The notes under the pieces are model-generated. The model saw only the letters and a program-made list of their open reading frames with translations. It did not search any database and was not told the origin of the DNA. DNA of 6,071 nucleotides from Polyangiaceae bacterium (GTDB lineage Bacteria; Myxococcota_A; Polyangia; Polyangiales; Polyangiaceae). Each line of letters begins with the position of its first letter. Within the stretch, counting starts at the first letter, position 1. A program made the position numbers and the translations under genes. The stretch covers positions 1-6,071 of the forward strand of contig JAICXU010000224.1 in the NCBI GenBank assembly GCA_025934595.1. Reading direction: 5' to 3'. This document shows, piece after piece, positions 1-5,555 of this stretch.

Positions 1-289
1 CGACGATCAAGAAGAGCGCAAAGGCGACGATGAGAAAGTCGACGACGGAACCTGCGAGATCGCCGTACTTCAAAAGAACGACGTTCTTCGGATCCGCAGA
101 TGCTCTCAGCACGTAGCCCGCTTCACGCCAGTCACCGGCCGGCGTCGCGAGCGCAACGAACGGCATGATGATGTCGGCGACGAGAGCGCTGATGATCTTC
201 TGGAAGGCACCGCCGATGACGACGCCGACGGCGAGATCGATGACGCTGCCTTTGAACGCGAATTTTTTGAAATCCTCTAGAATGGCCAT
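1..289 (-). CDS. mscL: Large-conductance mechanosensitive channel MscL, C-terminus cut off by the window edge
   Basis: Inner-membrane pentameric channel that opens under high membrane tension and lets small solutes out during hypo-osmotic shock. The 96 visible residues start MAILEDFKKFAFKGSVIDLA, the MscL N-terminal amphipathic helix running into TM1. TM1 (about residues 15-45) contains DLAVGVVIGGAF with the pore-lining L19/V23 region and G22, and ends with the family-typical ADIIMP. A short periplasmic loop (about 46-78) follows, then the start of TM2 (VVDFLIVAFALFLIV). The family is normally about 130-150 residues, so roughly 40-50 are missing beyond the left edge, including the cytoplasmic bundle. 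The ATG is at 289-287, only 5 nt after the DUF481 stop. The nearest purine-rich stretch, GGGAG, lies 12 nt upstream inside the preceding gene, so translation is probably coupled. The family assignment is close to certain from direct similarity to well-known MscL sequences. Confidence 0.97.
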   Translation of the reverse strand, partial: MAILEDFKKFAFKGSVIDLAVGVVIGGAFQKIISALVADIIMPFVALATPAGDWREAGYVLRASADPKNVVLLKYGDLAGSVVDFLIVAFALFLIV

Positions 290-294
290 GTCGC

Positions 295-1461
295 TCAGGG
301 GCTCCCGTTTTGTGTGGCGTCATTTCCGCTCGGTGAATTCGTCGTCGGCGTCGCATCCGGCGGTACGGAAGACGGAGCGGGCTGCGGAGAAGCTTCGGGC
401 GACGCATCCTGCGCGGGCGCGGACGCTGGCGCGCTCGGGCTCGTCGAGCACGGAGCGGGTGTCGCCTCCGGGCACGGGCACTCGTCTTTCTTCGGCTCGG
501 GAACGTCGCTGAACGCGTAGATGAGGTTGAACGTCGTCGTCGTGTCGAGATCCCTCTTCCCAGGAAGCGGATCGTGATCGTAACGAGCCGTGAAACCGAG
601 ACCGAAGGAGAAGCCGCCACCGAGATTCGCCGCGACGAGCGCGTCGTAATTGAGACGGTAGCGCGTCGAATCGATGAAGCTCTGGAGGTACTCGAGCCCC
701 GTCGTCAGCGAGACCTCCTTGTTGAACGCGTGCTTGAATCCCGCGAAGAGTCGCACCGAGTGGTCCGCCTTCGTCTTGTCGAGGAGCACCGGATTTCCGT
801 TTGCATCGAGTTGACGAATCGGCTGCCCGGTCGCGGGATCGGTGACCGGATTGCCGCTCGCATCGGTCTCGTAGACGATGCGATCCGCGTTGCGTCGGAT
901 GTCGTACTGGAAGTCGTAGCCAGCTTCACCCCAGAGCTGCGTCGTCTTCTCGTTGACGAACAGATATTTCACACCGGGATCGACGTTCACACGAAAGTCC
1001 AAACCTTGGAAACGATCGTAGCGACCCGTAGTGATGAGAAAGACGGAGAGCCGATCCAACAGATAGCGATCGTAGCGAAGACGCCCTTGCAGATTTTCGC
1101 TGGTGAGCACGGAGTCATGCCCTCCTGGCGCGCCTTGTCCATAGTTGCCGAGGAGTGATGCTCCGAATCCGTTCATACCGCGACGTAGATCGAGGGCGCC
1201 GTTGACCGTACCCGCAAGGAGCTGTGAGTTACCGGTCGACCACTGTCCGCCCGCCGACACGGTCGCCGTCGTGGTGTTGACCGGGTCGGACTTCATGTCG
1301 GGCGCGGCATCGCTCGCCGACGGCGCTGCGACCAAAGCCTTCGCATCCGGCGGTGGCGCACCAGTAGGATCCGCTGGCGCGTCGGACGGCGCGCCCTGGG
1401 CGAATGCACTCGTAGTTAGGAAGGTGAGAGAACCAACGATGCAAATGGCGAAGTATCTCAT
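295..1461 (-). CDS. DUF481-family outer-membrane beta-barrel protein with a long Pro/Ala/Ser-rich C-terminal tail
   Basis: A 388-residue secreted protein. Residues 1-21 form a signal peptide (MRYFAICIVGSLTFLTTSAFA, cleavage likely after AFA), followed by an Ala/Pro-rich spacer to about 60. Residues 66-317 match the DUF481 (YdiY-like, 'salt-induced outer membrane protein') pattern: STGNSQLLAGTVNGALDLRRG, then RYLLDRLSVFLITTGRYDRFQGLDFR, an alternating-residue strand pattern, and a last strand FNLIYAF after PLPGKRDLDTTTT. Two things are odd. A 35-residue insertion near residues 196-230 carries DASGNPV and DANGNPV motifs and is probably a surface loop. A tail of about 70 residues (318-388), rich in Pro, Ala and Ser with three Cys at 328, 330 and 338, follows the terminal aromatic that normally ends such barrels. 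The ATG start is chosen because the signal peptide begins there; no good Shine-Dalgarno is visible. The molecular function of DUF481 proteins is unknown. The gene sits between the OmpA-like gene and mscL and is likely co-transcribed with both. Confidence 0.87.
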   Translation of the reverse strand: MRYFAICIVGSLTFLTTSAFAQGAPSDAPADPTGAPPPDAKALVAAPSASDAAPDMKSDPVNTTTATVSAGGQWSTGNSQLLAGTVNGALDLRRGMNGFGASLLGNYGQGAPGGHDSVLTSENLQGRLRYDRYLLDRLSVFLITTGRYDRFQGLDFRVNVDPGVKYLFVNEKTTQLWGEAGYDFQYDIRRNADRIVYETDASGNPVTDPATGQPIRQLDANGNPVLLDKTKADHSVRLFAGFKHAFNKEVSLTTGLEYLQSFIDSTRYRLNYDALVAANLGGGFSFGLGFTARYDHDPLPGKRDLDTTTTFNLIYAFSDVPEPKKDECPCPEATPAPCSTSPSAPASAPAQDASPEASPQPAPSSVPPDATPTTNSPSGNDATQNGSP

Positions 1462-1517
1462 GTCGAAGTACCGTCTTTGGCTTTCATGGTGAGTTGGAGG
1501 AGTGGGTAGTTGGCGCG
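1462..1517 (-). other. 56-bp C-rich spacer between the OmpA-family and DUF481 genes, with a possible 9-codon minicistron
   Basis: On the minus strand, the 30 nt just after the OmpA stop contain about 17 C and only 2 G and look unstructured, as Rho-loading (rut-like) regions do. No hairpin or promoter is evident, so the two genes are most simply read as one operon. An ATG at 1487-1485 opens a frame of nine codons (MKAKDGTST) whose TGA overlaps the DUF481 ATG as ATGA. It has no Shine-Dalgarno, so translation is uncertain. A 7-bp direct repeat (CGAAGTA on the plus strand, 1449-1455 and 1464-1470) flanks the start codon. Confidence 0.3.
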
Positions 1518-3302
1518 CTACCTATCGATGTGGAATTCGACCCGGCGATTCGCGGCTCGGCCCTCTGCGCTGGAGTTGTCGGCGATGGGTTTGTCCTGAC
1601 CGAAGCCGCTGCTCGAGAGACGGCCTTTCTCGATGCCGTGCTTGACGAGCCAGCTCACGACCGCCTGCGCGCGCTGCGCGCTGAGCGCCTTGTTGTGCGC
1701 GGGGCTACCCGTGTTGTCGGTGTATCCTTCGACGCTGACCTTCGTGATCTCGGCGTGCGTCTGTAGGACTTTGAGGACGGCCTCGAGCACGTCATCGCTG
1801 TCCTTCCCGGCGACGAGCTCCGCGCTGTTGGTCTTGAACTTGACCTGATCGGTGATCCTGATCTGGCCGTTTTGGACGAATGCCTTGGGGCATCCGTTCT
1901 TCGAGGGATCCGGATCCGCTGCGCCCGCTTCGTTCGGGCAAGCATCGACGTCGTTCTTCACGCCATCGTGATCGATGTCGTCGGGGCATCCGTTGAATTT
2001 TGGATTCGAGGACACGACGCCCGCTTCGTCGGGGCACGCATCCTTCGCATCCGCGATACCGTCGCTATCGCGATCGGCAGGACATCCGTTTTTCTTCGGA
2101 TCGTCCGACGGACCGCCCGCGACGTTCGGACAAGCGTCCTTCGAATCGGCGATGCCATCGGCATCGGAGTCGGCCGGGCATCCGTTTTTCGCCGGATCGT
2201 CCGACCGAGATCCCGCTGCATCGGGACACGCGTCGCTGCTGTCGGGAATACCATCGGCATCCCGATCTGCGGGCGGCGCCGGCGGCGGAGGACAGCCGTT
2301 CATCGCGGGATCGGCGGACGCGACGCCTGCCGTCTCCGGACAAGCATCCTTCGCGTCTTCCACGCCGTCGCCATCTCGATCTTCGTGTCGTTCGTAGGGG
2401 AGAGCCCATTCGACATTGAAGACCGCGCGCGAAACGGGCGCGCCGAGCCCCCTCGTGAATCCGGCGCCGACACCGGCACCGAAACGCAATCCGTTCGCGA
2501 GAAAAAGATGGGGACCGAAGAGCCCTTCGACCGGCGTCGACTTCGTTTCGAACGCGGCGCCGTCGCTTACGACGGTGCTGCCGTAGACCTCGGGTCCGAT
2601 GAGCAGCGCCTTGTCGAATGCGCGCAGGCCGACCGAGCCCCCGAACGTCAGCTCGTTGCCGATCGGGCTACCGTCGAACGCCACGCCCGATCCGCGGTAT
2701 TGAAATCCGGCGCGCGCAGCATACGCGACCGGGCCGATGTCTCCGGCGACCGAGACGCGCGGCTGGACGCGCACGGCGCCGTCGCTCATGTAGCTCGCCT
2801 GATCGCCCGTCGGTAACGAAACCTGAGCGCCGATCGCAGCAGTGAATGGATCTCCGTACTCGCCGAGAACGCGAATGTCTCCCGAGAGTCGTAGATCGCC
2901 GAGCGCCTGATCGTGGGGAGTCGCGGAATAGATTTTCCCGTCAGCGAGGCTCGTGCCGGTGTGGCCGAATTCGTAGAGTTGAAACGGAAGATCGGCGGCG
3001 ACGCGAAATCGATCGAGGAACACGAAGCTCGCTCCTGCATGGAGCACGAGGTCGTTGCGCACGACCGACTCGTTGACGTTGTCGTCTCGGTTGTAGAGGA
3101 CGAGCGAGCGATAGCTGTAGTCGCCGACGATCCCAATCGCAGGCCGCGCGGTTCCGCGCAGATCGAGCGAGTCGAGCGAGAACCAGTCGCTACCGCGCTC
3201 CGACGGCTCGAATCGATCGTGAGCAAAGCCTTCCTGCGCGAATGCGGACGGAGCCAGGCAGAGAAGAACGAGAGTGGACGGAACGACTGCTTTTGCGCGC
3301 AT
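1518..3302 (-). CDS. OmpA-family outer-membrane protein with beta-barrel, five TSP3 calcium-binding repeats and a C-terminal OmpA domain
   Basis: A 594-residue outer-membrane protein likely to tie the outer membrane to peptidoglycan. The signal peptide is residues 1-22 (MRAKAVVPSTLVLLCLAPSAFA). Residues about 40-305 are Gly/aromatic-rich alternating strands, including the porin-like turn VSLPTGDQ, consistent with a beta-barrel. Residues 308-472 hold five thrombospondin type 3 repeats with the DxDxDG calcium-binding pattern. Residues about 480-594 are an OmpA domain. Its helix EGYTDNTGSPAHNKALSAQR contains Asp529 and Arg544, spaced 15 residues apart like the diaminopimelate-contacting Asp271/Arg286 pair of E. 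coli OmpA, so peptidoglycan binding should be intact. The frame stays open upstream to a GTG at 3392, but the ATG at 3302 is chosen because it begins the signal peptide and has AAAGG six nt ahead. The gene follows a 225-bp gap with promoter-like elements and precedes the DUF481 gene by 56 bp. Exact barrel strand number cannot be read by eye. Confidence 0.95.
   Translation of the reverse strand: MRAKAVVPSTLVLLCLAPSAFAQEGFAHDRFEPSERGSDWFSLDSLDLRGTARPAIGIVGDYSYRSLVLYNRDDNVNESVVRNDLVLHAGASFVFLDRFRVAADLPFQLYEFGHTGTSLADGKIYSATPHDQALGDLRLSGDIRVLGEYGDPFTAAIGAQVSLPTGDQASYMSDGAVRVQPRVSVAGDIGPVAYAARAGFQYRGSGVAFDGSPIGNELTFGGSVGLRAFDKALLIGPEVYGSTVVSDGAAFETKSTPVEGLFGPHLFLANGLRFGAGVGAGFTRGLGAPVSRAVFNVEWALPYERHEDRDGDGVEDAKDACPETAGVASADPAMNGCPPPPAPPADRDADGIPDSSDACPDAAGSRSDDPAKNGCPADSDADGIADSKDACPNVAGGPSDDPKKNGCPADRDSDGIADAKDACPDEAGVVSSNPKFNGCPDDIDHDGVKNDVDACPNEAGAADPDPSKNGCPKAFVQNGQIRITDQVKFKTNSAELVAGKDSDDVLEAVLKVLQTHAEITKVSVEGYTDNTGSPAHNKALSAQRAQAVVSWLVKHGIEKGRLSSSGFGQDKPIADNSSAEGRAANRRVEFHIDR
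1887..2381 (-). repeat. Five tandem thrombospondin type 3 repeats inside the OmpA-family gene
   Basis: Coding tandem repeat. Units begin at 2381, 2267, 2171, 2075 and 1979 on the minus strand. The first unit is 38 residues because of a PPPPAPPA insert, the next three are exactly 32 residues (96 bp), and the last is about 31. Each unit reads roughly D-x-D-x-DG-(I/V)-x-D-x-x-DACP followed by a variable stretch and NGCP. That gives three to five acidic calcium ligands and two Cys per unit, and the paired cysteines suggest disulfides in the periplasm. In OmpA-family proteins such repeats usually form a stiff calcium-stabilised spacer between the barrel and the peptidoglycan-binding domain. The unit number may vary between strains by recombination, although the nucleotide copies have diverged. 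Confidence 0.93.
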
Positions 3303-3308
3303 CGAAAA

Positions 3309-3314
3309 CCTTTC
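3309..3314 (-). promoter_or_regulatory. Ribosome binding site deciding the OmpA-family start
   Basis: On the minus strand GAAAGG lies six nt before the ATG at 3302-3300. It is the best Shine-Dalgarno-like site in the gap. Together with the signal peptide that starts at this ATG, it rules in favour of this start over the GTG 90 nt upstream. Confidence 0.7.
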
Positions 3315-3361
3315 GAGGATTGGGAAGGGAGTCGCTCGAGGAGCGGCGTCTTCGTGCGTTG

Positions 3362-3377
3362 AGCAAAACCGGAGCCA
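3362..3377 (-). promoter_or_regulatory. Candidate sigma-54 (RpoN) -24/-12 promoter for the OmpA-family gene
   Basis: On the minus strand the sequence TGGCTCC-GGTT-TTGCT fits the sigma-54 consensus TGGCACG-N4-TTGCW with exact spacing. The essential GG (-24) and GC (-12) are both present, and two of the less critical positions differ (A to T and G to C). The predicted transcription start is near 3351, giving a leader of about 48 nt before the ATG at 3302. No convincing sigma-70 -35/-10 pair was found in the same gap. Because the consensus is short, a chance match in 225 bp cannot be ruled out; the support comes from position, strand and the dyad upstream of it. Confidence 0.45.
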
Positions 3378-3437
3378 ACTCGCCCTTGCCACAATCGCTC
3401 GAGAATTCGTGCTCGTTTCTTCCTCACGCGGGAGAGA

Positions 3438-3455
3438 TGAGGTCGCGCTACCTCA
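3438..3455. promoter_or_regulatory. Perfect dyad TGAGGT-N6-ACCTCA, possible activator site or hairpin
   Basis: The sequence TGAGGTCGCGCTACCTCA is a perfect 6-bp inverted repeat with a 6-nt centre. Its centre lies about 95 bp upstream of the start predicted from the sigma-54-like element, within the range where sigma-54 enhancer-binding proteins usually bind. A further CCTCA half-copy is at 3422-3426. It could instead act in RNA as a short hairpin behind the upstream gene. The choice between the two readings is an inference. Confidence 0.4.
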
Positions 3456-3485
3456 GCTTCCGGAGAGCCTGCTGCTTGATCGGTG

Positions 3486-3524
3486 CATCACACGGGCGCG
3501 CGTGATGGCGCCGGGCGATGCCCG
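3486..3524 (-). terminator. Tandem GC-rich hairpins just after the LysM-FecR gene, possible terminator
   Basis: Reading the minus strand after the stop at 3530-3528, the first hairpin is CGGGC-ATC-GCCCG (3524-3512, perfect 5-bp stem). The second pairs CATCAC with GTGATG (3507-3486) across a 10-nt loop that can tighten with a bulged CACG/CGTG pairing. No U-rich run follows, so this is not a classical intrinsic terminator. It may attenuate transcription, protect the 3' end of the message, or work with Rho. Confidence 0.4.
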
Positions 3525-3527
3525 AGC

Positions 3528-5555
3528 TCACATGCCGCGGTAGCCGATCGATCCGACGAACCCGGACAGATCCAACTCACCGCCGGCGGTGGTCGCCGTC
3601 GTGGTGATGCGATAGCCCGCATCGAGGAACAACGCGCCTGGTCCGACGGGCGTCTCCACACCGACGCGGCCATCGACTCCCGCGAGCGAAGTGTTGTTGC
3701 TCCCTCCTGCGGCAGCGCGGAAGAGGATGGGAGCGACACCGAACGTCGGTCGCAACCGACCGGCACCGAGTCGGACGGAGAGCGGGATCGAAACATCCAA
3801 GAAGTCGCGCACGTCTTCCGACGTGAGCACGTGCTCGAAGCCGACGCGCCCGCCGACCCGAAGCTCGGAGCTTTTCAATCCTGTGAGGAAGTCGGCTCCG
3901 ATGCTCGGCTCGAGGTCACCGTCCGACCAATCTCGCGGACCTGTGTGGAGGATCCCGACGCCGAACGACGCGACGAAGGCCACGTTACTCGGCTCGTCTT
4001 GCGGCTCCGATCGCGCTCCCGTCCTCGGTGCGATTGCGACAGGGCCCGTGGCGGCCGTTTCGACGCCGTTCACACGGAGAGTCAGCGCGAAACGATTTGC
4101 GCCGTTCGCGCAGGTGATCGGGATCGCGAAGCGACCTTCGCCGAGCGCCTGGAGCTCGCCGTGGACGGTTGCCGCGTCGGTCGCAGCGACGCCCACGGAA
4201 ATGTCGGAAAGGGGGCCGCCATTCCCGTCGACGAGCGTCATGCGCAGCTCGCCGCTTCGCGGGTCGCGCGCGCTCGGACGAAACTCGGCATCTTTCACGC
4301 GCGGGTGGAGCGTATCGGCAGGTACGACCGTCGTCGTCGTCGCCGTCGGAGGGTTGTCGAGCGAGCACGTCACGCGATGCTCACGAGTTCGAGAAACCGA
4401 AAGCGAGCCATCGATCTTCTGCGGCGGTTTGCCGTCGATGCCGCAGTAAGCACCGCCGGGCGGCAAGGCAAATACGGCCGCGTGGCTCGGCCCCGGTACA
4501 ACCTGAAGGCCGACGACGCGCGCTTCCGTGGGCGCGGAATACGGTCCTTCGAACTCGTCGCCATCGATGGCGCTCACCCGCGCGAAAAAATCACCTACCG
4601 GTAGCTTCTTCGCCACGAGTTGTACGATGTTCGAGGGTACGGTCTCGTCTACCATGAGATCGTGGAACGCGGCGTCGCGCGCGAGCTGTACATGGAAGGC
4701 TGCTGCATGCAATGCAGGCGGGCTCACGTCTCGATATTCTGCGGACACGTCGATCGTCGGTTGATCCGTGAGATAGAGCGGGGCGAGCGGCGTCGACCAC
4801 GCGGGCGCGAGTGGTAGAGGACGCGGCGGCGTCGGCGCGCGCTGAAACTCGGCCTTGCTCCCATATCCGCTGGCAACCGGAACTGTCTTGCCCGACGCGG
4901 AGACCGACGAGCTCCCATGATAGACGGCGAGGCGCGTCGCCTTTTTGTCGTCGACCGTGACTTGGGCTTCGCCCGGACCGACCGTGCTGTGAGCGCTACC
5001 GCTCCGCACGTCTAGCGAGGGCGCCGTGCTTGCGAGAAACGCGCGCAACTTTCCGCTGACGAGCGAGGCGGAATTGGAGACGCCCACTTTGCTGCGAGAA
5101 TCTCCCAGGAGCACGACGAGCGATCGCTCCCCGAGCCATAGGTCGGTCTCGTCACGAAAACCGATCTCCGCCGACGATGCGTCCGCCGTCGCGACTCGAT
5201 TCCCTCGATAGAGCGCGTCGTGCACCTTGCCGGGACGAGGTGCGGGCGCTTCGACGGAGACGCTGTTGCGAACGACTTGGAGTCTCGCGTCCGGCGACTC
5301 CGTTCCGCCGGCCGTCGTGGGCGGCGGAATCGTCAGGATGGTTCCCGCCTTCAGGAGATGCGGCGCGGGACCGAGATTCCGATTGTACTTGTGTATGAGA
5401 TCGTAGCGAGTGCGATCTCCCCACAACTGTTGCGCGAGATCATCGCACCGAACGTCGTGCTCGACCGTGTACTGCACGAGCGTGGGAGCATCGGCATGTG
5501 CAACAGCTGAAAACGCGACCGAACAAACTGCGACCGCTAGACCAAATCGTTTCAC
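3528..5555 (-). CDS. Secreted LysM-FecR domain protein with a C-terminal beta-barrel-like domain
   Basis: A 675-residue protein predicted to be exported and to contact peptidoglycan. The GTG start at 5555 is chosen because it opens a classic signal peptide (VKRFGLAVAVCSVAFSAVAHA, cut near residue 21) and overlaps the previous stop as GTGA. The TTG at 5591 would only add a polar 12-residue leader. Residues about 27-77 form a LysM domain (YTVEHDVRCDDLAQQLWGD through LLKAGTILTIPP). Residues about 91-236 fit a FecR domain: LYRGNRVATADASSAEIGF, then a LVSGKLRAFLAS segment and an LAVYHGSSSVSASGKTVPV segment. Residues about 263-353 look like an Ig or fibronectin type III module with FFARVSAIDGDEFEGPYS. 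Two further beta-rich regions follow, the first with paired Cys near 371 and 397. Residues 521-675 show alternating Gly/aromatic strands (VAFVASFGVGILHTG through FVGSIGYRGM), like a small outer-membrane barrel. It lacks the transmembrane and N-terminal segments of a FecR anti-sigma regulator, so signalling through a sigma factor is not expected. The exact role is unknown. Confidence 0.87.
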   Translation of the reverse strand: MKRFGLAVAVCSVAFSAVAHADAPTLVQYTVEHDVRCDDLAQQLWGDRTRYDLIHKYNRNLGPAPHLLKAGTILTIPPPTTAGGTESPDARLQVVRNSVSVEAPAPRPGKVHDALYRGNRVATADASSAEIGFRDETDLWLGERSLVVLLGDSRSKVGVSNSASLVSGKLRAFLASTAPSLDVRSGSAHSTVGPGEAQVTVDDKKATRLAVYHGSSSVSASGKTVPVASGYGSKAEFQRAPTPPRPLPLAPAWSTPLAPLYLTDQPTIDVSAEYRDVSPPALHAAAFHVQLARDAAFHDLMVDETVPSNIVQLVAKKLPVGDFFARVSAIDGDEFEGPYSAPTEARVVGLQVVPGPSHAAVFALPPGGAYCGIDGKPPQKIDGSLSVSRTREHRVTCSLDNPPTATTTTVVPADTLHPRVKDAEFRPSARDPRSGELRMTLVDGNGGPLSDISVGVAATDAATVHGELQALGEGRFAIPITCANGANRFALTLRVNGVETAATGPVAIAPRTGARSEPQDEPSNVAFVASFGVGILHTGPRDWSDGDLEPSIGADFLTGLKSSELRVGGRVGFEHVLTSEDVRDFLDVSIPLSVRLGAGRLRPTFGVAPILFRAAAGGSNNTSLAGVDGRVGVETPVGPGALFLDAGYRITTTATTAGGELDLSGFVGSIGYRGM

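Noticed and set aside
574..1158. Plus-strand open frame (194 codons) opposite the DUF481 gene
   Set aside because: Highly charged, low-information product; the minus-strand frame has a signal peptide and the family pattern.
1887..2381. Regular 96-bp repeats that could be mistaken for a CRISPR or satellite array
   Set aside because: The repeats are in frame, encode DxDxDG...NGCP TSP3 units, and have no constant-repeat/variable-spacer structure.
1872..2816. Plus-strand open frame (314 codons) opposite the OmpA-family gene
   Set aside because: It shows Ile/Arg-rich periodic sequence that merely reflects the TSP3 repeats read on the other strand, with no recognisable domain.
3303..3392. Upstream GTG start adding 30 residues to the OmpA-family protein
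   Set aside because: It would put 30 non-hydrophobic residues before a clear signal peptide, lacks a good ribosome site, and would cover the sigma-54-like element. The ATG at 3302 has AAAGG six nt ahead.
4322..4345. ACG/GTC trinucleotide run as a possible phase-variable microsatellite
   Set aside because: It is short and imperfect and encodes a Thr-Val stretch. Three-base slippage would not shift the frame, so switching is unlikely.
3483..4604. Long plus-strand open frame (373 codons) opposite the LysM-FecR gene
   Set aside because: Its product is dominated by Arg/Asp/Glu with no domain, and it is the mirror of a well-supported secreted protein. Long antisense frames are expected in GC-rich coding DNA.
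3528..5555. FecR domain as part of a FecA-FecR-FecI iron signalling system
   Set aside because: There is no inner-membrane anchor, no sigma factor and no TonB receptor nearby. The LysM-FecR layout belongs to a different, secreted family.
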